Shown: piece after piece, positions 1-6,159 of the stretch
Layout of the letters: every line of letters begins with the position of its first letter
How positions within the stretch are numbered: the stretch's first letter is position 1
DNA from: an uncultured Bacilli bacterium
GTDB taxonomy: Bacteria; Bacillota_I; Bacilli_A; RF39; UBA660
DNA length: 17,160 bases
Reading direction: 5' to 3'
NCBI GenBank assembly: GCA_944372275.1
Contig: CALVYO010000016.1
Coordinates: 1-17,160 of the forward strand
Made by a program: the position numbers and the translations under genes
Notes under the pieces: model-generated
Told to the model about the DNA's origin: nothing
Database searches by the model: none
Seen by the model: only the letters and a program-made list of their open reading frames with translations

Positions 1-2
1 TT

Positions 3-383
3 AATGAAACAGTGAAAACACTAGAAAATAAGTTAGCAAGATATGAAGATGAAGAGGGAAACATATTAATATTTCCAATATCAGGTCTTATTTGTAAATG
101 TGAGTATTTAAGAGTTGATGAAAGTAATAAAGTACAAATGGAATTTAATAAAGAGATACCTAGAGGACTAGAACTAAAAAAAGTAACAGTTACTACTCAA
201 GTGTTTAAAAATACTATAACTGGTAATAAAAGAGATAGAAACACCATCGTAGACCAAAAAGTAGAAGTTTATGAATTATGGAGAGTAACTAATGCCTTAG
301 GAATGAAGTTAGTGTTTAATAATAAAGAAGAAGCTGTTAACTATTGTAATGATATAAATAATAAATATATCGAGATGATTTAA
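3..383 (+). CDS. Hypothetical phage protein, 5' end probably outside the window
   Basis: The reading frame is open from the first bases of the window to TAA at 383. The first possible start is GTG at 12, but no ribosome binding site can be seen in the 11 bases before it. The residues encoded before it (Asn-Glu-Thr) run smoothly into a KTLENKLARYED stretch. I know LARYED-type segments from small phage proteins where they lie after a short N-terminal helix, so the gene probably begins upstream. The remainder has a charged beta-rich middle and a C-terminal segment around EEAVNYCNDINNKY. No catalytic motif is visible. It ends one base before the small terminase start, so it is in the same transcription unit. 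Function unknown. Confidence 0.6.
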   Translation, partial: NETVKTLENKLARYEDEEGNILIFPISGLICKCEYLRVDESNKVQMEFNKEIPRGLELKKVTVTTQVFKNTITGNKRDRNTIVDQKVEVYELWRVTNALGMKLVFNNKEEAVNYCNDINNKYIEMI

Positions 384-384
384 T

Positions 385-906
385 ATGTTAACACCTAAGC
401 AAGAAAAATATATTAGAAATCTAGTTAGTGGTATGAGCCAATATGAAGCTTATTGCAATAGTTATGATGCTAAAAATATGAAAAGAAGTACTATTGATAG
501 AAGAGCAAGTGAACTATTCTGTAAGAGTGAATTAAGGGCTAGATATGATGAACTAATAGCAGAAGCTAATGAGAACGTAAAAATTAAGGCAGAAGACATA
601 TTAAGGGAATTAAAATCTATCGCTTTTGCTAATGGTACTGATTATGCAGAAATAAAAAATAATGAAGTATTATTTAAAGATACTAATGAACTAGATATTG
701 ATAAAAAGAAAGCTATAGCAACTATTAAACAAACTAGAGGTGGCAAGTCAATAGAAACTTATGATAAGTTAAAGGCTATTGATATGTTAGTCAAATATAT
801 GAAACTATTTGATAATGAAGGAGAAGAAAGAGTTACACCTAGTTTAAAAATAGTAGTTACAGATAATTCTAATTTAGAAAAAGTATTATATGAGGAGGAA
901 GAATAA
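385..906 (+). CDS. terS: Terminase small subunit
   Basis: 173 residues, the usual size of terminase_2-type small subunits. The N-terminus reads MLTPKQEKYIRNLVSGMSQ, followed by a helix-turn-helix-like segment (roughly residues 8-50) with an AY...Y pattern and a TIDRRASEL helix. This is the characteristic DNA-binding start of the family. The middle (about 60-125) includes an ILRELKSIAFANGTDY segment typical of the oligomerisation core, and the tail is acidic (VLYEEEE). The protein recognises phage DNA at the packaging site and hands it to the large subunit. It begins one base after the previous stop and its TAA shares a base with the next ATG (TAATG), so the genes are translationally coupled. 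The large subunit follows only after a 900-base interruption, which is unusual. Confidence 0.88.
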   Translation: MLTPKQEKYIRNLVSGMSQYEAYCNSYDAKNMKRSTIDRRASELFCKSELRARYDELIAEANENVKIKAEDILRELKSIAFANGTDYAEIKNNEVLFKDTNELDIDKKKAIATIKQTRGGKSIETYDKLKAIDMLVKYMKLFDNEGEERVTPSLKIVVTDNSNLEKVLYEEEE

Positions 907-1352
907 TGGAAGAGAAAAAATTAGAAGAATTAACAATTAATGAATTAAAAGAATTAGCAGAAAGCGAGGCTATCGAGCTAACAGCTACTAAAAAGGTAGA
1001 TATTATTGCAGAAATCAATAAAGCTAGGGAACTAGATACTACTGATAACAAAGAAAATAACCAAGATGATGATGCTAGTAACGATGCTGATATTGACGTA
1101 AGTACTGATAATAAAGATAATGAAGAATCAGAAGCTACTGACAAAGATGCAAAAGAACAAAATAAAAGTACTGATGGAGCAAATGATGAAATAAAGGAAG
1201 ATATAGAAATTCCTAAAGGTTTTGTAAAAAAAACTAATCTAAATAAAAAAGAGTATGGCTATTATAACGGTCGCAAATATAAAAAGATGAAAAATGGTTA
1301 CGGTATGTGGGCTGACAATGGTCAATCATTCTTATTAAGTGAATTGAAGTAG
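906..1352 (+). CDS. HeH/SAP-like N-terminus, acidic linker, basic aromatic C-terminus; function unknown
   Basis: 148 residues in three visible parts. Residues about 5-40 (LEELTINELKELAESEAIEL, then TKKVDIIAEI) match the helix-extended-helix / Rho-N / SAP-type fold used by small DNA- or RNA-binding modules. Residues about 45-100 are a low-complexity Asp/Glu/Asn/Lys linker. Residues about 105-148 are basic and aromatic (FVKKTNLNKKEYGYYNGRKY, then GMWADNGQSFLLSELK). HeH-like segments occur in phage small structural proteins of the head region; here the gene lies between the terminase subunits. The start overlaps the small terminase stop by one base. It could be a packaging accessory factor, or an RNA- or DNA-binding partner of the structured region that begins right after its stop. 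That is inference from position only. Confidence 0.65.
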   Translation: MEEKKLEELTINELKELAESEAIELTATKKVDIIAEINKARELDTTDNKENNQDDDASNDADIDVSTDNKDNEESEATDKDAKEQNKSTDGANDEIKEDIEIPKGFVKKTNLNKKEYGYYNGRKYKKMKNGYGMWADNGQSFLLSELK

Positions 1353-1397
1353 TCTTGGCATTCGTAAGATGTAAGTCCAGTCTAACCTCACCTTGTG

Positions 1398-1503
1398 GCT
1401 ACCTTTATAGGTAGCATACTGATGATATATCCTACTTGGGCAAGTGTGTTAGTCTAAAGGGTTATAACTCTTATATCGTCAGTATGGTGCTTATAAATAG
1501 CAC
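1398..1503 (+). ncRNA. Structured repeat unit 1 (predicted RNA fold)
   Basis: Three nested or adjacent helices can be drawn by eye. First, a 7-bp hairpin GCTACCT (1398-1404), loop TTAT, AGGTAGC (1409-1415). Second, a long helix: 1415-1429 (CATACTGATGATATA) pairs with 1472-1486, 15 pairs including one G-U. The hairpin ACTT/AAGT (1434-1437 with 1442-1445) lies inside its loop. Third, GTGCT (1487-1491) pairs with AGCAC (1499-1503) around a TATAAAT loop. The second and third helices recur in the next unit with changes that largely keep pairing. No start codon with a plausible binding site and no terminator T-run lies in the unit. Family not recognised; whether it works as RNA or as DNA is open. 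Confidence 0.6.
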
Positions 1504-1598
1504 TATTATCGGATTTGGTAGCCCTTATATATGGTGTACTGATGATATGCCTTGTTGCAAGGTTTAATTATATGCAACCAATGGGAAATGTCGTCAGT
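1417..1598 (+). repeat. Tandem direct/inverted repeat: TACTGATGATAT and TCGTCAGT
   Basis: The 12-mer TACTGATGATAT occurs exactly at 1417-1428 and 1537-1548, 120 bases apart. Its near-inverse TCGTCAGT occurs at 1476-1483 and 1591-1598, 115 bases apart. After three variable bases both right copies continue with GTG, a pyrimidine, then TTATAA. AGTCCAGT is found at 1374-1381 and again at 1596-1603, perhaps a remnant of a third right arm. The loop interiors are much more diverged than the arms, so the arms are what has been kept. Confidence 0.75.
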
Positions 1599-1623
1599 CC
1601 AGTGTTTATAAGGAAGTGATACT
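1517..1623 (+). ncRNA. Structured repeat unit 2, ending at the micropeptide ribosome binding site
   Basis: A diverged copy of the preceding unit. The left arm ACTGATGATAT (1538-1548) is identical to unit 1 and pairs with 1588-1598 over 11 positions including two G-U pairs. The internal hairpin is CCTTG (1550-1554), loop TTG, CAAGG (1558-1562), with an alternative pairing GTTGCA (1554-1559) to TGCAAC (1573-1578). The downstream hairpin is AGTGTT (1601-1606) with GATACT (1618-1623), two wobbles, loop 1607-1617. That loop begins TATAAGG and holds the Shine-Dalgarno sequence of the gene starting at 1624. GGTAGCC (1517-1523) can also pair long-range with GGCTACC (1397-1403), which would enclose unit 1. 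Function unknown; a leader or packaging RNA is possible. Confidence 0.58.
1610..1616 (+). promoter_or_regulatory. Ribosome binding site in a hairpin loop
   Basis: AAGGAAG lies about seven bases before the ATG at 1624. It sits in the loop of the weak AGTGTT/GATACT hairpin that ends immediately before that ATG. This site decides the start of the 25-residue peptide. Confidence 0.6.
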
Positions 1624-1701
1624 ATGCAATTAACAGATATAGCAATGATTTTAATAATAGTATTGCTTTTAGTTGTTACAATGGGAGGTAATAATAAATG
1701 A
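1624..1701 (+). CDS. Single-span membrane micropeptide (25 residues)
   Basis: A short reading frame with a good ribosome binding site (AAGGAAG at 1610-1616). Its TGA overlaps the next ATG in an ATGA junction. The peptide is MQLTDIAMILIIVLLLVVTM followed by GGNNK: a short polar start, about 16 unbroken hydrophobic residues (roughly 5-20) that would span a membrane once, and a short polar or basic tail. The ribosome binding site of the following gene (GGGAGGT, 1682-1688) is inside its 3' end, so translation of the two genes is probably coupled. No family is recognised. It may be a small membrane protein, or mainly a ribosome-loading leader for the genes downstream. A membrane function inside a packaging module would be unexpected. 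Confidence 0.55.
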   Translation: MQLTDIAMILIIVLLLVVTMGGNNK

Positions 1702-1898
1702 AATTTATTAAATTAAGTGAAGACCGTTATTTAGTAAAAGATAGTAACGGTAAAATTGTTTCTAAAAAAGAAGTGGCCGAGACAGACATTGTATCTAATG
1801 AATGTGTAAAGGACTTGGTAGAAAATGGAAATAGTACTATCGAAGAAACAAAACAGACTAAGAGAATTAATAATAAGTCAAAACGTTCCAGAAATTGA
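1698..1898 (+). CDS. Small hypothetical protein overlapping the large terminase start
   Basis: 66 residues. The start ATG overlaps the previous TGA (ATGA) and has GGGAGGT at 1682-1688. The N-terminal half (MKFIKLSEDRYLVKDSNGKI, then VSKKEVAE) looks like a compact beta-strand domain. The C-terminal 24 residues are Lys/Arg/Asn-rich (KQTKRINNKSKRSRN at the end). That tail is encoded in the 74 bases that also encode the start of the large terminase in another frame, so its composition may be forced by the terminase frame. The gene ends at TGA 1898. Function unknown. It may help ribosomes reach the weak terminase start, and a basic tail would suit nucleic-acid contact, but nothing proves this. Confidence 0.55.
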   Translation: MKFIKLSEDRYLVKDSNGKIVSKKEVAETDIVSNECVKDLVENGNSTIEETKQTKRINNKSKRSRN

Positions 1899-3201
1899 TG
1901 TTTTAGGTTCTACTCAGAGTGGTAAGACATTTAGTTGCAATTTAGCTGTTCCGGAGTATGCAGAAGCATTATATAGGTATGATCCTCGGAGTAAATATAA
2001 AGGTGCAATAATTGGTTGGACTACTGATACGTTAAAACGTAATGTAGCTGATGATATGGTTGATATGTTAGAACGTCAAGGATTTATAAAATCAACTCCT
2101 AGAAAAAAAGGAGATTTTACTTTTAAATGGAGTACCACCGAAAAATATTTGGAAATTTATAATATCAAGATATATTTCTTTAGTTTTGATAACTATAAAG
2201 CATTCAACCGTATATTAGGTGGTCCAATGATATTTGTTTGGGTAGATGAAGCAGCTCGCATATATTCGCAAGACAAACTTCAAGAACAATTTGACCAAAT
2301 ATATGGCCGTTTAGTTAGTTATACAGGGCATCCTTATAAAAAATATATAAGAACTTATAATGTTGAAGGCGGGGCAAATCATCCTTATAAACTAAGATAC
2401 ATTGATGATAAAAATTACATTAAACTGGTATTCTTTCCTTATGATAATCCCAAGCTAGATACAGAAGAAAAGATAAGAGAAGTTGCTAATGCTTTTCCAA
2501 CAAAGACATTAAAACTACAAAAAATCTATAATAAATGGGTTGTAAGCGAGGGAAAAGTATTTAATAAGGTAAATGTACTAGAAAGCCTTGAAAAGTGGAA
2601 AATAAGGGAAATAGGCATAGGAATAGACTATGGTTCTAGTAACCCCACAACTTTTGTTCCCTGGGCTTTAGCTTACAATAACGAAACTAAACGTTGGGGA
2701 ATAGTTAGACTACAAACTTATTATCATAGCCCTGCTAAACTAGGAACAAGTCCTACTACGGAGTACTTTAGCGAACAATTGAGACGATTTATAGTCTATT
2801 TAAAGATGAAATATAACAATGTTCCGATTTATGATGCAGTTGTTGATAGTGAAGCATTGCACTTTATAAATAGATTGGATGCAGATAACATACCTAATAT
2901 TTCAGCAGATAAGTATCCTGGCTCTGTCAGAGAGGGAGTAGAATATATGCAGTCATTATTTGATAAAGATTTTATGTTTATATTAGAAGAACAAAGTATA
3001 ACTCATATTCATGAAGATTTAACAGTAGATTTGTCAGCTATAGATGAAAGTCTTGAAGAATTTAGGTCTTATCAATATGATAAAATCAAGTCAGTCAAGA
3101 CTGGTATTGATAGCTTTCTAAAAGACCAAGATCACTCAATAGATGCTTCAAGATATTTATTTATAGACTGGAAAGATAAAGGTAAGCTACCAGTTATTTA
3201 G
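1825..3201 (+). CDS. terL: Terminase large subunit (ATPase and nuclease of the packaging motor)
   Basis: 458 residues. The N-terminal ATPase domain has Walker A GSTQSGKT at residues 28-35 and a Walker B strand MIFVWVDEA with the catalytic pair D141-E142. The C-terminal RNase H-like nuclease has its acidic residues in expected places: D268 (GIGIDYGSSNPT), D341 (AVVDSEAL) and D440 (DHSIDASRY). The protein pumps DNA into the prohead and cuts the concatemer, working with the small terminase and portal. The ATG at 1825 is needed because no other Met precedes Walker A; only a distant AAAGGA (1808-1812) precedes it, so translation is probably coupled to the 1698-1898 gene, which it overlaps by 74 bases. 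All key motifs are present, so the gene looks intact. Confidence 0.96.
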   Translation: MEIVLSKKQNRLRELIISQNVPEIDVLGSTQSGKTFSCNLAVPEYAEALYRYDPRSKYKGAIIGWTTDTLKRNVADDMVDMLERQGFIKSTPRKKGDFTFKWSTTEKYLEIYNIKIYFFSFDNYKAFNRILGGPMIFVWVDEAARIYSQDKLQEQFDQIYGRLVSYTGHPYKKYIRTYNVEGGANHPYKLRYIDDKNYIKLVFFPYDNPKLDTEEKIREVANAFPTKTLKLQKIYNKWVVSEGKVFNKVNVLESLEKWKIREIGIGIDYGSSNPTTFVPWALAYNNETKRWGIVRLQTYYHSPAKLGTSPTTEYFSEQLRRFIVYLKMKYNNVPIYDAVVDSEALHFINRLDADNIPNISADKYPGSVREGVEYMQSLFDKDFMFILEEQSITHIHEDLTVDLSAIDESLEEFRSYQYDKIKSVKTGIDSFLKDQDHSIDASRYLFIDWKDKGKLPVI

Positions 3202-3210
3202 GAGGTACGT

Positions 3211-3411
3211 ATGGTTATTAAATGTAAATCAAGTAGAAGGTTTTTATTTAAGATAGATACAGATAGTTTTTATAATACAATAGATTCTTTATTAAAGACT
3301 AAAGTAGAAGTACCTTTGATAATAGAAGTACCTTGTAAAAAGTGTGGAATGATTGAAGTGTATGAAATTTACAGAGACCACTATATACACAAAAAAAGTT
3401 ATAAAAGATAA
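3211..3411 (+). CDS. Small protein with half a zinc-ribbon (Com-like remnant?)
   Basis: 66 residues, preceded by AGGAGG (3201-3206). The visible features are MVIKCKSSRRFLFKI at the start and VPCKKCGMIEVYEIY in the second half. Cys5 and the pair Cys42/Cys45 recall the small Com-like zinc-ribbon proteins of phages, which have a CxxC near the start, an LFK segment, and a second CxxC after an IEI-type strand. Here the first CxxC is reduced to one Cys (CKSSRR), so a complete four-cysteine site is absent. It lies between the large terminase and an intrinsic terminator. Function unknown; the Com resemblance is weak and only by eye. Confidence 0.6.
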   Translation: MVIKCKSSRRFLFKIDTDSFYNTIDSLLKTKVEVPLIIEVPCKKCGMIEVYEIYRDHYIHKKSYKR

Positions 3412-3462
3412 ATGATGTTACAAAATGTTACATTAAATAATTTATTCTATTCTTATAGAAGG

Positions 3463-3492
3463 GCAAAGAAGCTTAATTAAAGCAAAGAAGCT
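3463..3492 (+). repeat. Direct repeat GCAAAGAAGCT (two copies) before the terminator
   Basis: GCAAAGAAGCT occurs at 3463-3473 and 3482-3492. The first copy continues into a minimal hairpin GCTT-AATTA-AAGC (3471-3483). The second continues into the full terminator stem, which has the same AATTA loop. The first copy reads like the terminator with most of its stem deleted. Confidence 0.6.
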
Positions 3493-3522
3493 CATAGGTC
3501 AATTAGACTTATGGGCTTTTTT
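3488..3522 (+). terminator. Intrinsic terminator between two small late genes
   Basis: AAGCTCATAGGTC (3488-3500) pairs with GACTTATGGGCTT (3506-3518) around the loop AATTA: 13 base pairs, two of them G-U. A run of six T (3517-3522) follows, its first two bases also part of the stem. This is a strong factor-independent terminator on the + strand, 77 bases after the stop at 3411 and upstream of the gene at 3543. Because the portal and capsid genes follow, it must be read through, be antiterminated, or separate two transcripts. No clear promoter is visible in the remaining bases of the gap. Confidence 0.82.
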
Positions 3523-3542
3523 CTATGTAAAGGAGGGTAGAT

Positions 3543-3800
3543 ATGAAGTTACTTAAAAGAAGAATTAAAGACTGGAAAATAAAGTTCTATCTTAATGGTC
3601 AATATGTCTGTTCGCAAAAGGTAGACGATGTAGAAGATGCTTTTAATCGTGTCTATGTAGTAACTATTTTATTTAAACGTCATTTCTTTAAAAGTTTATT
3701 TGTAAGAACAGTTATTAAGCCAGATAAATTGCTTTTCAAAGATGTTATAAGAAAAGAACTTCATATTGGGGCCTATTTATTTGAGGGGGTTAAAGTATGA
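3543..3800 (+). CDS. Small basic hypothetical protein upstream of the portal
   Basis: 85 residues, with AAGGAGGG (3530-3537) before the ATG. The protein is rich in Lys, Arg, Phe and Val: it starts MKLLKRRIKDWKIKFYLNGQ, and has VTILFKRHFFKSLFVRTVIK in the middle. There is no clear membrane span, because charged residues break up the hydrophobic stretches. It looks like a small mixed alpha/beta fold. Its TGA overlaps the portal ATG (ATGA at 3797), so it is coupled to the portal. Not recognised. With the 66-residue gene before it, it forms a small cassette between terminase and portal that many related phages do not have. Confidence 0.6.
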   Translation: MKLLKRRIKDWKIKFYLNGQYVCSQKVDDVEDAFNRVYVVTILFKRHFFKSLFVRTVIKPDKLLFKDVIRKELHIGAYLFEGVKV

Positions 3801-5158
3801 GAATCAAATCAAAATATAACGTATTACAAGCTCCTTACATCAAGATAGAGGCAGAAATAACTCAAGCGGGTATTACAAATGGAAAAAATAACATACCTCA
3901 AGAGAAACAATACTGTATAGCTCCATCAGCTAAAAAGATAGCTCAATTTATAACTAACCAATTATTTGGCAGTGAATTAGTTACTCAGTCTGAGGGACTA
4001 GATATAGGTTGGTTAATGCCTAGTCTAAAAGAAGCTTTAGAATTAGCAGTTTATCAAGAAGAGTCTTTTATATATTTAAACATTTTTGAAGGTAAGGTTT
4101 ACCTGGAATGCTTCAAAGAGTCAGACATTCATGACATAGTCCAAGAATATGACAAATTTAAAAGTGGAGTGATAGTTCAAGAATATGATAGCCCTATTCC
4201 TCATGATGAGAAAACCTATATTTTAAAAAGAAAGATAGAAATAAAAAATGGAAATTCTCTGATAACTTTTAAAGCTTTTGAAAAAGGCAAAGGAGAAGCT
4301 GAAGAAATTCCATTAGCAAGATTTAATGCTTTATTTGATAAGGATTATGAAGAACGAGAGCTTAAGCCTTACGAAGTAATGATAAACATTGATATAGGTC
4401 AAGACTTCTTTAAAGATAGTCGCAAATTCTTATATGCAGAGATGGACGTCTTTAACACAATAGTTGAAGAAGTTGAGAAAACAAAGACTAGAATAGCAAC
4501 AAGTCAACATTATCAAACAGGAGACTTAATGATGAGTTGGAAGCCTGGTAATAAGACCTATAACGTACAGACTTTATCAGTAGGTAAGTTAAATGATTAC
4601 TTTACTTTATTACCAGGAGATAAAGACCATGCAGTATTTGAGTTCTTACAAGGTAATATCAGAATTAGTGAGTATGTAGAAACGTTTAAATTTTATGATT
4701 ATCAAGTTATTCAAATGTCAGGCTTAAGTCCATCTAGTTTTGGTTATGAAAAAGATGCTTATCAAAATGTAGATAACATCAATATGAGTAAAAATCCAAG
4801 TGATATGACTATCGAAGCTATTAAACGTCAGATAACTCCAGCAATTAATTTGCTCTTTGAAAATATCATTAAGGCTCAGCACGTTGCAAACGTTACTGAA
4901 AATGTATTGCCAACAGAATTAAGTTGGGACTTTGGTCCTAATGAGAAATTTGGAGATATAGATAAAATTAAAATCTTAAGAAGCATTCAAGGAGTTGCTA
5001 GTATTCCTCAGAGTTCCAAAATAAAAGTCATTTTACCAATTTTAAATAAATTAATTGATGACACTTATGTAAAAGATAAGAAAACAGATATTGACGATTT
5101 GTTAAAAGAACTTAAGAGCGAACAAGATGACTTATCTATTAGATTTGGAGAGATGTAA
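3797..5158 (+). CDS. Portal protein
   Basis: 453 residues, a usual length for SPP1/HK97-type portals. The position directly before a MuF-like protein and downstream of the large terminase supports this. Visible signs are a mixed alpha/beta N-terminal wing region, and a long helical stem region containing the conserved-looking QMSGLSPSSFGY segment at about residues 306-317. A helical crown follows (TIEAIKRQITPAINLLFENI) and the C-terminal tail is acidic. The protein forms the dodecameric ring at the head vertex through which DNA enters and to which terminase and connector proteins dock. The start overlaps the preceding stop (ATGA), and the TAA shares a base with the next ATG. Sequence divergence from portals I know well makes the call partly contextual. 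Confidence 0.85.
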   Translation: MRIKSKYNVLQAPYIKIEAEITQAGITNGKNNIPQEKQYCIAPSAKKIAQFITNQLFGSELVTQSEGLDIGWLMPSLKEALELAVYQEESFIYLNIFEGKVYLECFKESDIHDIVQEYDKFKSGVIVQEYDSPIPHDEKTYILKRKIEIKNGNSLITFKAFEKGKGEAEEIPLARFNALFDKDYEERELKPYEVMINIDIGQDFFKDSRKFLYAEMDVFNTIVEEVEKTKTRIATSQHYQTGDLMMSWKPGNKTYNVQTLSVGKLNDYFTLLPGDKDHAVFEFLQGNIRISEYVETFKFYDYQVIQMSGLSPSSFGYEKDAYQNVDNINMSKNPSDMTIEAIKRQITPAINLLFENIIKAQHVANVTENVLPTELSWDFGPNEKFGDIDKIKILRSIQGVASIPQSSKIKVILPILNKLIDDTYVKDKKTDIDDLLKELKSEQDDLSIRFGEM

Positions 5159-6090
5159 TGGATAAGATAAAAGATTTTATCGAGGATGAAGTTAATGATT
5201 ATCGTTTAAAAACAGAAGCTAAAGAAAACGAAACAAAAGAACAATTCTTTACTTATTTGTTACTAGGATATTCTTCTACTAAGTTCAAAGAATGGGTGGA
5301 TAAAAAATGGGATAAAAGTGATAGAAAACAAATGACTACTTCTAAAGCTAAGTTAGAAGAGTTAGTAGATAAAGTTAATGAAGTTGATGATATTGGTAAG
5401 ACGAAGAATTACTTTGAATTAATCGACTATAAACGTCTTGAAGAGGTAAAAAAGAGTTTCACTGATGAATTACTCAAGTACTACGAAAAACGTCAAGAAA
5501 TAGCCAAAAAAGTACCTAATAAAGCAGAGTATTTAAAAGACTTCGTTGATAAATATGATAAGCAAATGGCTAATGTTCCTTATTTTAAAAATGGAAAGGT
5601 ATATTCGTGGCATACCTTAAGTGATTATACTTCTATGATTTATAACACTAATCTAACTCGTGCAGGTTGGAATAGAACATTAACTGATGCTGAAAGAACT
5701 GGTAATAATCTTCTTTACATTGAAGCCCATCCGTTTTCTTGCCCCGTTTGTATGCAATATCAAGGTAAATATTATTCGACTAAAAAGAACGATATTTACC
5801 CTTATATAGGCACTGCCTTAGATGGAGGAATAGGGCATCCACATTGCAAACACGTTCCTACCATTGCTTCTAGTCCTATCAAAATGCAAGATGATGACTA
5901 CAACTCAGTAGAATGGCAAGAAAGATACGAAATACAACAAAAGATAATGGCTGTTGAAAGAAATAAAGAAAAGCTAAGAACAGACCTATCAATTTATGAA
6001 AAAATGGGGGACCAAACGAAAATTGATTTAACTAAAGCAAAAATTAAAAAGTTAAATCAAAAAAACAGAGAGTTGAAAGCCTCTCTATGA
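5158..6090 (+). CDS. Minor head protein, phage Mu F-like
   Basis: 310 residues. The C-terminal half carries the MuF-type signature: a Cys pair CPVC at residues 195-198 within SCPVCMQYQGKYYS, followed by GHPHCKH at residues 226-232. The N-terminal half is helical and strongly charged. The last 55 residues (from about 255) form a Lys/Glu-rich helix suited to a coiled coil, and no toxin domain is fused behind the MuF domain. Such proteins sit on or in the prohead next to the portal and some enter the host with the DNA. The start overlaps the portal stop by one base, the usual gene pairing. Cys/His spacing suggests possible metal binding, which is inference. Confidence 0.85.
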   Translation: MDKIKDFIEDEVNDYRLKTEAKENETKEQFFTYLLLGYSSTKFKEWVDKKWDKSDRKQMTTSKAKLEELVDKVNEVDDIGKTKNYFELIDYKRLEEVKKSFTDELLKYYEKRQEIAKKVPNKAEYLKDFVDKYDKQMANVPYFKNGKVYSWHTLSDYTSMIYNTNLTRAGWNRTLTDAERTGNNLLYIEAHPFSCPVCMQYQGKYYSTKKNDIYPYIGTALDGGIGHPHCKHVPTIASSPIKMQDDDYNSVEWQERYEIQQKIMAVERNKEKLRTDLSIYEKMGDQTKIDLTKAKIKKLNQKNRELKASL

Positions 6091-6159
6091 CCAATAGCAG
6101 TTGCAAGTCAATAAACTACACCTGCTAGCTTCTTTGCCAATTATAAGGAGGAAACAAAT

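Noticed and set aside
869..1144. Open frame on the minus strand (91 residues, Ser/Leu-rich)
   Set aside because: Antisense shadow of the acidic linker gene; no ribosome binding site and a low-complexity product.
1417..1598. Repeats as a CRISPR array or as transposon ends
   Set aside because: Only two copies with inverted partner arms and a 115-120 base period, no spacer regularity, no transposase and no target duplication.
1538..1600. CTGATGA ... GAAA in repeat unit 2 as a hammerhead ribozyme
   Set aside because: The CTGATGA is fully paired with the opposite arm, no stem II can form between it and the GAAA at 1585-1588, and unit 1 lacks the GAAA altogether.
3414..3462. Promoter in the AT-rich gap after 3411 (ATGTTACA repeated at 3415 and 3425)
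   Set aside because: No convincing -35/-10 pair at the right spacing, and it would lie upstream of the terminator.
6095..6127. TAGCAG/CTGCTA inverted repeat before the scaffold gene as a regulatory hairpin
   Set aside because: Only six pairs with a 21-base loop, no T-run and no second copy.
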